DNA of 64,000 nt from Terriglobia bacterium (GTDB lineage: Bacteria; Acidobacteriota; Terriglobia; Terriglobales; Acidobacteriaceae). The position numbers and the translations under genes were made by a program. The notes under the pieces were generated by a model that did not search any database, was not told where the DNA came from, and worked only from the letters and a program-made list of their open reading frames with translations. The DNA is taken from the NCBI GenBank assembly GCA_020073665.1, contig JAIQEU010000003.1, positions 124,001 to 188,000 of the forward strand. The letters run 5' to 3'. Numbering within the stretch: the stretch's first letter is position 1; the number at the start of each line of letters is the position of its first letter. Positions 40,829-48,274 of the stretch are shown in pieces.

Positions 40829-42529
40829 CTACGTCTGCAGCACTCCCACCTTAAACTCCGCCACGTCGGGATTCAGCGATGCCGCCTCCAGCGCTTGCGT
40901 AATCGCTTCGCGCGTCTCGACGGGATCAATGATCTTGTCGATCCACAAGCGTGCCGCTCCATAGCGGGGATCGGTCTGCTCGTCGTAGGTCCTCTTCGTG
41001 GACTCGAACAGCTCTTTGCGTTCTTCATCGCTCAGCTTTTTGCCGCTGCGTTCCAGTTGCTTGATCTTGATTTCCACCAGCGTGCCCGCTGCCGAGTCGC
41101 CACTCATCACCGCATAGCGGGCAGTGGGCCAGGCAAATACCAGTCGCGGATCGTAGGCTTTGCCGCACATGGCGTAGTGCCCGGCGCCGAACGAGCCGCC
41201 AACGATCACGGTGATCTTCGGCACCACCGAGTTTGACACCGCGTTCACCATCTTCGCGCCGGCTTTGATAATGCCGCTCCACTCCGCATCGCGTCCCACC
41301 ATAAAGCCGTTCACGTCGTGGAAGAACACCAGCGGAATCAGGTTCTGGTTGCAGTCCATGATGAAGCGCGCGGCTTTCTCCGCGGACTCGGTATAGATGA
41401 CGCCGCCGAACTCGATGCGCTTGTGACCCTCGTGGTCAATCTGATGGGCGTGGAGTTTCTGGTTGGCGACAATGCCGACGGCGAATCCGCCGATGCGCGC
41501 GTAACCACAAATCAAGGTCTTGCCGTACTCAGGCTTGTACTCGTCGAATCGGCTGCCGTCGATGACTCGCGCCAACACTTCCTTCATGTCGTAAGGACGC
41601 GCGGGTGACGAGTCGTACAGGCCGTAAATTTCTTCCGCCGCCAGCTTCGGAGCTTCCGGCTGCCTGCGGTCCCATGGAGACTGACGGCGGTAGCCCCACT
41701 TCTCGATGATGGAACGAATGCGAGCCAGGCAGGCTTCATCGTTGGGCTCGTGGAAGTCGACCGTGCCGCTGATGGCCGAGTGCATGGCTGCGCCGCCCAG
41801 TTCTTCGGCGGAAACCTTTTGCCCGATGGCCGCCTGCACCAGAGCCGGCCCAGCCAGGAAGAGTCCGCTACCGTCGGTCATGAGCACGTGATCGCACATG
41901 ACAGGAAGGTAACCGCCGCCGGCCACGCACATGCCCATGATGGCGGCGATCTGGGGAATGCCCATGGCCGACATCACGGCGTTGTTGCGGAACACGCGGC
42001 CAAAGTCATCGGTGTCCGGGAATACATCTTCTTGCAAGGGCAGGAACACGCCTGCGGAATCTACGAGGTAGATCGTGGGAACGCGATTCTCGATGGCGAT
42101 GTTCTGGGCGCGGATGACTTTTTTCGAAGTCATGGGAAAAAACGCACCGGCCTTCACCGTGGCGTCGTTGGCGATGATCATGACCAGCCGGGTGTGAATG
42201 CGGGCCAGCCCGGTAACTACGCCCGCGGCAGGGGCGCCACCCCATTCCTCGTACATGCCGTAGGCGGCGTAGGCGCCCAGCTCGAAAAACGTTCCGGGAT
42301 CGATCAGCAAATTGATGCGTTCGCGCGCTGTCAGCCGGCCCTTGGCGTGCTGGCTCTCGACAGCTTTCGGCCCGCCACCTTCGCGGATCTTTTCTTCTTC
42401 ATTGCGCGCCTGCGAAACCAGGTCGGCCATGAAGCGCATGTTGGCTTCATAACGCGCGGAAGTCGGGTCCACGCGGGTTTCAAGGACCGGGGAGGTGGAA
42501 GGCGTGCTGGAAGTGATACGGTCGGCCAT
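40829..42529 (-). CDS. liuB: acyl-CoA carboxylase carboxyltransferase, methylcrotonyl-CoA carboxylase beta type
   Basis: From ATG 42529 the protein has 566 residues; the longer frame to 42664 runs through a repeat. It has the two crotonase-like carboxyltransferase domains with GRLTARERINLLIDPGTFFE, IYLVDSAGVFLPLQEDVFPD, MGMCVAGGGYLPVMCD and VSAEELGGAAMHS. FPDTDDFGRVF and the SAG/VFLPLQ loop are like methylcrotonyl-CoA carboxylase beta. The C-terminal half has IVGGSFGAGHYAMCGKAYDPR. Biotin would be supplied by an alpha subunit not in the window. HMG-CoA lyase and methylglutaconyl-CoA hydratase genes follow, giving a leucine degradation operon. Confidence 0.9.
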   Translation of the reverse strand: MADRITSSTPSTSPVLETRVDPTSARYEANMRFMADLVSQARNEEEKIREGGGPKAVESQHAKGRLTARERINLLIDPGTFFELGAYAAYGMYEEWGGAPAAGVVTGLARIHTRLVMIIANDATVKAGAFFPMTSKKVIRAQNIAIENRVPTIYLVDSAGVFLPLQEDVFPDTDDFGRVFRNNAVMSAMGIPQIAAIMGMCVAGGGYLPVMCDHVLMTDGSGLFLAGPALVQAAIGQKVSAEELGGAAMHSAISGTVDFHEPNDEACLARIRSIIEKWGYRRQSPWDRRQPEAPKLAAEEIYGLYDSSPARPYDMKEVLARVIDGSRFDEYKPEYGKTLICGYARIGGFAVGIVANQKLHAHQIDHEGHKRIEFGGVIYTESAEKAARFIMDCNQNLIPLVFFHDVNGFMVGRDAEWSGIIKAGAKMVNAVSNSVVPKITVIVGGSFGAGHYAMCGKAYDPRLVFAWPTARYAVMSGDSAAGTLVEIKIKQLERSGKKLSDEERKELFESTKRTYDEQTDPRYGAARLWIDKIIDPVETREAITQALEAASLNPDVAEFKVGVLQT

Positions 42530-42584
42530 AGCGGGTGAGCCCGAAACTAAATACCGTATACCAGCGGAGCGGGGAAGGGCAAAC

Positions 42585-42606
42585 GTAGCGCCGGCGTCCC
42601 GCCGGC
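42585..42606. repeat. dispersed palindromic repeat GTAGCGCCGGCGTCCCGCCGGC, copy 2
   Basis: It matches the copy at 15236-15257 in 21 of 22 positions. It lies in the intergenic space upstream of the carboxyltransferase gene, next to two further repeats. Confidence 0.6.
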
Positions 42607-42652
42607 CCGAAAGGCGGGCGAAGCCCCCCAGGCTACCAGAGACCCAAACCTG

Positions 42653-42678
42653 CCACGGAGACACGGAGGCACGGAGAA
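42653..42678. repeat. CACGGAG-type repeat, copy 2
   Basis: Contains CACGGAGACACGGAGGCACG, the same words as the left arm of the element at 19809-19836. Here no clear right arm remains; a second quasi-palindrome is nested next to it. Confidence 0.7.
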
Positions 42679-42681
42679 GAC

Positions 42682-42766
42682 AATTTCAGATTGCAGATTT
42701 TCTTTCGGGCTAACTTCGCGGTGTCCCTTTGTCAAAATCTGATACTAAAATCTGCGATCTGAAATT
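42682..42766. repeat. inverted repeat that ends the crotonase frame
   Basis: Arms AATTTCAGATTGCAGATTTT (42682-42701) and AAAATCTGCGATCTGAAATT (42747-42766) match at 19 of 20 positions as an inverted pair. The right arm contains the last codons and touches the stop codon of the truncated crotonase gene. Confidence 0.75.
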
Positions 42767-43329
42767 CTTCGCCCTGCTTCCGCCAGCGGATCCTCCACCA
42801 CCGCACTTACCAGCCCGATCTGCAGCGCCTGGCCGGAGTGGAGTTTTTCTGCGGCAACAAACATCTCCAGCGCCTTCGCCTTGCCCACCAGCCGGGGCAG
42901 GCGCTGCGTACCTCCCCAGCCAGTGATCAGGCCCAAGGCGGCGCCGCGATGGCCGAAGAGGGCATGCGGCGAAGCGATCCTGCGATGGCAGGCCAGGGCC
43001 AGGTCAAGCCCTCCGCCCATGCAGTAACCCTGAATCGCGGCGTACACGGGAGCAGGGAATTGTTCGATCGTCGTCATGAGGGCTTGCCCCATTTTAGAGA
43101 ATTCGTATGCAGACGGTCCGGTCAGTGCGGCTATTTCTGATAAGTCCGCTCCCGCCGAGAAGAACCTGGCGTTGCCCGTGATGACAAGCGGTTGCGGCTG
43201 GCGTGCCAGTTGGCACAGCGTTTCAGTCAACTCAATCACACAGGCACGAGTCAGCCGGTTCGTGCCGTCGTCGCTCGTAAGACGCACCAAAATCCACGCA
43301 CCGGACTGTACAACTTCAATGCGAGTCAT
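42745..43329 (-). CDS. enoyl-CoA hydratase/isomerase-family protein, C-terminally truncated
   Basis: From ATG 43329 the protein has 194 residues, against about 255-265 for a full crotonase. The oxyanion-hole segments GNARFFSAGADLSEIAAL and AAIQGYCMGGGLDLALACHRRIA are intact, and GLVSAVV follows as usual. Then the frame enters an inverted repeat, and the final residues (RRISDRRF) and stop are encoded by repeat DNA. The C-terminal helical region needed for oligomer contacts is missing, so the protein may be inactive or a pseudogene in progress. An internal deletion or repeat insertion is the likely cause. Confidence 0.75.
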   Translation of the reverse strand: MTRIEVVQSGAWILVRLTSDDGTNRLTRACVIELTETLCQLARQPQPLVITGNARFFSAGADLSEIAALTGPSAYEFSKMGQALMTTIEQFPAPVYAAIQGYCMGGGLDLALACHRRIASPHALFGHRGAALGLITGWGGTQRLPRLVGKAKALEMFVAAEKLHSGQALQIGLVSAVVEDPLAEAGRRISDRRF

Positions 43330-43452
43330 CAGAAGCGCCGCCGGAGTCGCATTGTATCCCGCTCGCCGCCATTTTCCGTCCACTCATCACCGCGCCGATG
43401 ACACTTCTGTGTGGCTGCCGTCCAACGCACAGCAATCTCGGGAGGGAATTCT

Positions 43453-44232
43453 ATGCGGCGTCCCCTAGTTTTGGTCTTCGTCCTGTTCGCGCTGGTTGCA
43501 TGCACAGCCGCCGAGGAGAGCGCACCTGTGCAAGTACATGTGGGCGACTCCATGGTGAACGGCGCCGTGCTAAAGCCCTACAAGAACCAGTGGCAAGTCT
43601 CGGTGACGACACCCGCCGGAAAAGAGAACCCTGACGCTGCCTTATGGACTGACGAATTGTCATTTGTCAAAGTTGACGGCCACCAGTGCTTGCAACGCAC
43701 CCAGGTGGCGACTTTCAAGCAGAACGGCCAAGTGGTGGGAAAAACCACCACCATCAATGTTTTCGATCCCAAAACCATGGCCCCCAAGTTGCGGTCGTTC
43801 ACTCGCCATGTCGAAAAGACCGGAGCCGACGATTCCACGCACATCGAATTTCACGATCTCGAAGTGCACTTCGAACATAGCGGCGACGGCAAGATCGATA
43901 CCGAGGAAGTGAAGCTTGAAACTCCAGCCTTCGATTTCTACGGCGGCCTCTACGGCCTGCTGCTTTCGACGCTGCCGCTGAAGCCTGGCTTTTCAGCGAC
44001 CCTGCCCTCAGTGGACGAAGACGCGCCCACCGTCAGTTGGGTGACATTTAAAGTGACGGGTGAAGATTCCGCCGATGCCGGCCCGAAAGGCAAAGTAAAA
44101 GTCTGGGTGGTGGAAGCCGACAGCAGACTTGGCCCGATGAAATTCTGGTTAAGCCTGGACGCGCCTTACATCATTCGCCTGGAATACACCGCGAAAGACA
44201 ACGGCTACACCTGGAAGTACCAGATGGTTTAA
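43453..44232 (+). CDS. DUF3108-like secreted lipoprotein
   Basis: From ATG 43453, after the strong ribosome binding site GGGAGGGA, the protein has 259 residues. The signal peptide ends in the lipobox LVAC with Cys17. The mature part is beta-rich (VKVDGHQCLQRTQVATF, PAFDFYGGLYGLLLSTLPLKPGFSATLP, KVKVWVVEADSRLGPMKFWLS). The pattern of a FDFYGGLYGLLLSTLPL stretch followed by long strands resembles DUF3108-type periplasmic proteins, but this is tentative. The stop (TAA at 44230-44232) overlaps the stop of the convergent gene in a shared TTAA. Confidence 0.8.
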   Translation: MRRPLVLVFVLFALVACTAAEESAPVQVHVGDSMVNGAVLKPYKNQWQVSVTTPAGKENPDAALWTDELSFVKVDGHQCLQRTQVATFKQNGQVVGKTTTINVFDPKTMAPKLRSFTRHVEKTGADDSTHIEFHDLEVHFEHSGDGKIDTEEVKLETPAFDFYGGLYGLLLSTLPLKPGFSATLPSVDEDAPTVSWVTFKVTGEDSADAGPKGKVKVWVVEADSRLGPMKFWLSLDAPYIIRLEYTAKDNGYTWKYQMV

Positions 44233-44948
44233 GTCTTCTCGATCCACTCGTCCACGCCGCGCCCGTCTTCACTGAGGACGAACTTGCCCAGGCGGACGCC
44301 TTCGCCGATCAGCCGGTGAGAGGCGGGATCGCGCACCAGCCGCGCGATCCACTGCCGTCCGACCTCAAATTGATTGGCGGTGAACCAGCGTTGCGGCAAC
44401 ACCTCGACCAGCCCGGCCTGCGGATAGAGAACGTAAACATTGCAGGCGGCATCATCGCGAGTCTTGGCCGGGCGCGGACCTACCAGCAGCAACTCGTCGA
44501 GCGCTCGAAATTCTTCGGGGACATCGATTTTCTGCGTCCCGTCGGCCAGGCGGGCGCTCAACTCAAACTCGGCGAGCGGGGCCGTCGCCGCGTACACCTT
44601 GTCGTTGGATTGCTTGAACCAGCCAACGATCTCGGCGAAGGAAAATCCCGCGAGCTGGTCAGCCTCAAAGCACAGGATGCGGAGCGCCCCGGGCTCGGGA
44701 CACCAAATCCCCAGCCGGTCCGGTGGAATCAGAAACGGCGTGCAGTGCGTGTTCAGCGCCAGCCGCGGCGTCGAGGGCTCCTGCTCCAGCCCGAGCGTCA
44801 CCAGGTAGGCGAGCTCGCCCTCATTGCCATGAAAGGTCCAGGTAAAGCGCTGGCCGGAGTGGCCGAGAACGGTGGGGAAACTCTTCCAGTACCAGGGTGA
44901 GGGGCCGGCCGTTTTTTCGAGGAGAGCCAGGCGTTTATCGGACGTCAT
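44229..44948 (-). CDS. uncharacterised protein (239 aa)
   Basis: A soluble 239-residue protein without a signal peptide or transmembrane helix. Visible features are a Trp/Tyr-rich N-terminus (PSPWYWKSFPTVLGHSGQRFTW), a middle strand region, and a C-terminus with NVYVLYPQAGLVEVLPQRWFTANQFEVGRQWI. The start overlaps the stop of the B12-binding subunit gene by one base (TGATG), which implies coexpression with it. I do not recognise the family. Confidence 0.75.
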   Translation of the reverse strand: MTSDKRLALLEKTAGPSPWYWKSFPTVLGHSGQRFTWTFHGNEGELAYLVTLGLEQEPSTPRLALNTHCTPFLIPPDRLGIWCPEPGALRILCFEADQLAGFSFAEIVGWFKQSNDKVYAATAPLAEFELSARLADGTQKIDVPEEFRALDELLLVGPRPAKTRDDAACNVYVLYPQAGLVEVLPQRWFTANQFEVGRQWIARLVRDPASHRLIGEGVRLGKFVLSEDGRGVDEWIEKT

Positions 44949-45376
44949 CAGCCGGCTGCCGGCACGCCGCGCGGTTTTACGTTGGCGCGGATGAATTGGA
45001 CGATGCTGTCCATCGCTGTCCCGGGTTGAAAAATAGCGGCGACGCCGGCATTCTTGAGCGCCTCGATGTCCTGATCGGGAATGATTCCGCCGACCAGAAG
45101 CAGCACATCGTCCATCTTGTTCTGTTTGAGCAGGTCGAGCACGCGCGGCACGATGGCGTTGTGCGCGCCGGAGAGAATCGACAGCCCGATGACGTGGACG
45201 TCTTCCTGCAGCGCCGCGTTGACGATCATCTCCGGAGTCTGGCGCAGCCCGGTGTAGATGACTTCCATGCCGGCGTCACGCAACGCCCGGGCAATCACCT
45301 TGGCGCCGCGGTCGTGGCCATCCAGGCCGGGCTTAGCCACCAGCACGCGGATTTTCTGCTCAGCCATCATATTCAT
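44948..45376 (-). CDS. B12-binding subunit of an acyl-CoA mutase
   Basis: A 142-residue cobalamin-binding domain with the base-off motif [10 protein letters not shown] (DxHxxG) and [12 protein letters not shown] and [18 protein letters not shown], typical of the small subunit of methylmalonyl- or isobutyryl-CoA mutase. The His of the motif ligates cobalt. The matching large subunit is encoded separately at 52.6 kb in the opposite direction. It should assemble with the large subunit to isomerise a branched acyl-CoA. The gene is coupled to an uncharacterised downstream gene. Confidence 0.9.
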   Translation of the reverse strand: MNMMAEQKIRVLVAKPGLDGHDRGAKVIARALRDAGMEVIYTGLRQTPEMIVNAALQEDVHVIGLSILSGAHNAIVPRVLDLLKQNKMDDVLLLVGGIIPDQDIEALKNAGVAAIFQPGTAMDSIVQFIRANVKPRGVPAAG

Positions 45377-45403
45377 TTAAACACACAGGGCGCTGGGGAG
45401 CAC

Positions 45404-45466
45404 AGGGGAATGCAGAAGTGGGTGGCTGGTGGCTGGGAGGTACCCAGCTACCAGCTACGAGCTACA
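45404..45466. repeat. quasi-palindrome of GCTAC/GGTAGC words overlapping the glycosylase stop
   Basis: The left arm GGGTGGCTGGTGGCTGGGAG (45419-45438) and the right arm CCCAGCTACCAGCTACGAGC (45443-45462) are imperfect inverted copies. The right arm continues into CTA at 45462-45464, which is the stop codon of the minus-strand glycosylase gene. Confidence 0.6.
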
Positions 45467-46061
45467 GTGTTTTTATGTCCAGGCTCCGCCACAAATACCA
45501 GCAAGCCACGCTTCGAAAAGGCTCCCACGGCTTCGCGATCTTCTCCATTTGCGCGGGTTTGGGCAGTTTGCGTTTGCGGTAATGTTTGCGGATCGCCATC
45601 TGGATACCGAGATCGCCGGTCGGCAGGATATTCGGGCGGCGCAGCGAGAACATCAGGAACATATGCGCGGTCCAGACGCCGATGCCTTTGATCTGGGTGA
45701 GATGCTTGACGACTTCTTCGTCGGGAAGTTCGGGCAAGCGGGCGAAATCGACTTCGCCGTTGTGCGACTTCGCCGCCAGGTCGCGCAGGTAACTGAGCTT
45801 TTGTTTGGAGAGGCCGGCGGAGCGCATCTGAACTTCCGAGAGCTTCAGAATTCCTGGGGGCGCGAGCGGCAGACCGGTGAGATCAGTGAGCCGATTGAAG
45901 ATCGTGGCCGCCGCTTTGCCGTGGAGCTGCTGGTAGACGATCGATTCCGCCAGGCTGGCAAACGCCGGGTCGGCGTAGTCGATGCGGCACGGTCCCACTT
46001 GTTCAATAATTCCGCACAGCACGGGATCGGACTTCTTGAGATGGTGGATGGCTTTGCGCAT
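45462..46061 (-). CDS. DNA-3-methyladenine glycosylase (HhH-GPD, AlkA-like)
   Basis: A 199-residue helix-hairpin-helix glycosylase: the hairpin LTQIKGIGVWTAHMFLMFSLRRPNILPTGDLG ends in the catalytic Asp of PTGDLG. The preceding YQQLHGKAAATIFNRL and SKQKLSYLRDLA are typical of the short AlkA/Mag1 type that excises alkylated purines. It has no iron-sulfur cysteines, so it is not a MutY or endonuclease III relative. The stop codon lies in an intergenic quasi-palindrome. Confidence 0.92.
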   Translation of the reverse strand: MRKAIHHLKKSDPVLCGIIEQVGPCRIDYADPAFASLAESIVYQQLHGKAAATIFNRLTDLTGLPLAPPGILKLSEVQMRSAGLSKQKLSYLRDLAAKSHNGEVDFARLPELPDEEVVKHLTQIKGIGVWTAHMFLMFSLRRPNILPTGDLGIQMAIRKHYRKRKLPKPAQMEKIAKPWEPFRSVACWYLWRSLDIKTL

Positions 46062-46352
46062 TTGCTTGTACGTGGGCGCGAGCGATTCGCCCGCGCAGTG
46101 TAGCGTAAACTCTTGAGTCGGAAACTATTATCTCAAAGCTACCATCAAAAGGCCGGGCGAGCTGCCTGGCCACCCAAAATACCAGTCCGAGCATCGCGTA
46201 GAATGCCATTTAAATGCCCCTGGGAGCCTCCTGGGTCGCGAGCCGGAGTCCAGAGCACCCTGAAGTCATCGAAGCGGAAGCGACGGGCCAGCGAGCCTCT
46301 AATTAGTAAAATAACTAAAAGATATAATAACGTCAGTGTTGGAACGCCAGTC
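46062..46352. other. 291-bp intergenic stretch between glycosylase and cysE genes
   Basis: No gene is supported here. The right end is unusually AT-rich for this window (46303-46335, with a TATAAT-like hexamer on the plus strand), and CCTGGGAGCCTCCTGGG near 46220 is a small hairpin. The AT-rich part may carry the glycosylase promoter; I could not place it firmly. Confidence 0.4.
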
Positions 46353-47105
46353 TCAAATCTGGTAGTCGTAATACACCGCCACCCCCGGCGCGCCTTTCTT
46401 CTCCCCCTCTTGCTCGGTCGCCTCCATTGACATCCCAACCTCTACGTCCGGTTCGTTGCACGGTTCGTGGGTGTACTCCACCAGCTTCTGGCGCAGTTCC
46501 TTCACTTCCCGCGCCAGCGCGATCAGCACCTCCGACAGCGGATCGCGAATGTCCTTGGGATCGGTGATGACCACGCGCTTGCCGTCGCGCAGCACCACGT
46601 GTCCAGGCACGCCCACCACAGTGGAGTTTGGCGGGACGTTGTTCAGCACTACCGACCCCGCGCCCACCCGGCAATTTTCGCCGATGGTGATGTTGCCCAG
46701 GATCCTGGCCCCAGCGCCGATGAACACGTTGTTGCCCAGCGTGGGATGCCGCTTGCCGTGCTCCTTGCCGGTGCCGCCCAGGGTGACACCCTGGTACAAG
46801 GTGCAGTCGTCGCCGATGATGGCGGTCTCACCGATGACCACCCCCATGCCGTGATCAATGAAAAAACGGCGTCCGATCTGCGCCGCCGGATGAATCTCAA
46901 TGCCGGTAAGGAAGCGCACCCACTGGGAATGGAAGCGCGCCAGGAAATGCATGCCATGGTTCCACAGCCAGTGGTTGATGCGATGCGCCCACAGCGCCTG
47001 CAAGCCGGGATAGCAGATCACCACCCCGAACCACGACGTGGCCGCCGGGTCGCGCTCCAGCACCGTGGCTACATCTTCCCGCACCGACTTGAGAAAGTTC
47101 ACCAT
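46353..47105 (-). CDS. cysE: serine O-acetyltransferase
   Basis: A 250-residue protein with an N-terminal helical region ([21 protein letters not shown]) and a left-handed hexapeptide beta-helix ([33 protein letters not shown]), in which the catalytic His is in FIDHGMG. It forms O-acetylserine for cysteine synthesis. It lies directly upstream of cysK's stop on the same strand, though reading order places cysK first. A Glu/Gly-rich tail of about 45 residues follows the core, longer than in many homologues. Confidence 0.95.
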   Translation of the reverse strand: MVNFLKSVREDVATVLERDPAATSWFGVVICYPGLQALWAHRINHWLWNHGMHFLARFHSQWVRFLTGIEIHPAAQIGRRFFIDHGMGVVIGETAIIGDDCTLYQGVTLGGTGKEHGKRHPTLGNNVFIGAGARILGNITIGENCRVGAGSVVLNNVPPNSTVVGVPGHVVLRDGKRVVITDPKDIRDPLSEVLIALAREVKELRQKLVEYTHEPCNEPDVEVGMSMEATEQEGEKKGAPGVAVYYDYQI

Positions 47106-47106
47106 G

Positions 47107-47206
47107 CATTAGTACCTAGTAGCGAGTAGTTGCGATTAGCGAATGCCGAGCTGCCAGCGGCGCATCGTTCTTGCCCTGTACCCGGTACTAGGTACTCGGT
47201 ACTGGT
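47107..47206. repeat. GTACC-word quasi-palindrome that ends cysK
   Basis: The left arm AGTACCTAGTAGCGAGTAG (47111-47129) and the right arm CCCGGTACTAGGTACTCGG (47181-47199) share inverted GTACC/TAGTA words. CTA at 47188-47190 within the right arm is the cysK stop codon. The element fills the cysK-cysE gap. Confidence 0.6.
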
Positions 47207-48162
47207 TGCGTCGGCAGTTGCTGGGCCTGATTCCGCAATCCTTCAAAAAGTATAGTGCTCAAGTAGCGTTCGCCAAAGCTGGGAATCACTACTACCACCA
47301 GCTTGCCGGCGTTCTCACGACGCTTAGCCACCTCCACGGCAGCAACCACGGCGGCGCCCGAGGAAATGCCCACCAGCAGTCCCTCCTCGCGCGCCAGGCG
47401 GCGGGCCATGTTCACCGAATCGTCGGTCGAGACCGCAATCACTTCGTCAATGAAATCCTGGCGTAGAATCTGGGGCACAAAGCCCGCTCCAATGCCCTGA
47501 ATCTTGTGCGGACCGGGCTGCCCGCCGGACAGCACCGGGCTGTCTTTCGGCTCCACGGCGACGACCTTGAAATCTTTTTTCCTGGGGCGGATGTACTCGG
47601 TCACGCCGGTCAGAGTTCCTCCAGTACCGACCCCGGAGACCAGAAAATCGATCTTGCCCTCAGTGTCTTCCCAGATTTCCGGCCCGGTGGTTTCGAAATG
47701 AATCTTGGGATTGGCGGCGTTGGCGAATTGCTGCAGGATGTATCCGTTTGGAGTCTTCGCCAGAATCTCTTCCGCTTTGGCCATGGCGCCTTTCATGCCG
47801 TTAGGCCCCGGAGTCAGCACGATTTCCGCGCCAAACGCCATGAGCAGGACTCGCCGTTCCATGCTCATGGTTTCGGGCATGGTCAGGATGAGGCGATAGC
47901 CTTTCACCGCTGCTACGAATGCCAGTCCGATGCCGGTATTCCCGCTGGTGGGCTCGATCAGCACGGTCTTGCCGGGATGGATCTTGCCGGCGCGCTCCGC
48001 CTCGGCAATCATGCTGACGCCAATGCGGTCTTTGACACTGTTGCAGGGATTGAAACTCTCCAGCTTGGCCGCAACTTTGGCCTGGCAGCCGGCAGTGACC
48101 TTCTGCAGATAAACCAGCGGGGTACGGCCGATCAGTTCGGTGACGTCGTGGGCGATTCTCAC
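47188..48162 (-). CDS. cysK: cysteine synthase A
   Basis: A 324-residue PLP enzyme of fold type II: the N-terminal [18 protein letters not shown] Lys in [11 protein letters not shown], phosphate loop [11 protein letters not shown], and substrate loop TSGNTG are all present. It makes cysteine from O-acetylserine and sulfide. The start is GTG 48162 after AAGGAG. The last residues (PTQPVPST) and the stop come from an intergenic quasi-palindrome rather than from conserved sequence. cysE follows, giving a cysteine synthesis pair. Confidence 0.95.
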   Translation of the reverse strand: MRIAHDVTELIGRTPLVYLQKVTAGCQAKVAAKLESFNPCNSVKDRIGVSMIAEAERAGKIHPGKTVLIEPTSGNTGIGLAFVAAVKGYRLILTMPETMSMERRVLLMAFGAEIVLTPGPNGMKGAMAKAEEILAKTPNGYILQQFANAANPKIHFETTGPEIWEDTEGKIDFLVSGVGTGGTLTGVTEYIRPRKKDFKVVAVEPKDSPVLSGGQPGPHKIQGIGAGFVPQILRQDFIDEVIAVSTDDSVNMARRLAREEGLLVGISSGAAVVAAVEVAKRRENAGKLVVVVIPSFGERYLSTILFEGLRNQAQQLPTQPVPST

Positions 48163-48221
48163 AGGGGCTCCTTCAGGGTGCTATTTGACTATGGATTCGC
48201 ATGGACCGGGTCGCGCTGCAA

Positions 48222-48259
48222 AGAAAAATGCCCTGCCGCCCGACGGGCAGGCAGGGCAT
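48222..48259 (-). terminator. Rho-independent terminator after the TolC-like gene
   Basis: On the minus strand ATGCCCTGCC and GGCAGGGCAT pair around a GCCCG-CGGGC tip, followed by TTTTTCTTT. It lies 16 bases after the TolC-like stop and separates that gene from cysK. Confidence 0.8.
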
Positions 48260-48274
48260 GAGCCGTAGGACCGC

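Noticed and set aside
46113-46430. 105-codon plus-strand frame between the glycosylase and cysE genes
   Set aside because: Mixed low-complexity translation, overlaps cysE, no ribosome binding site.
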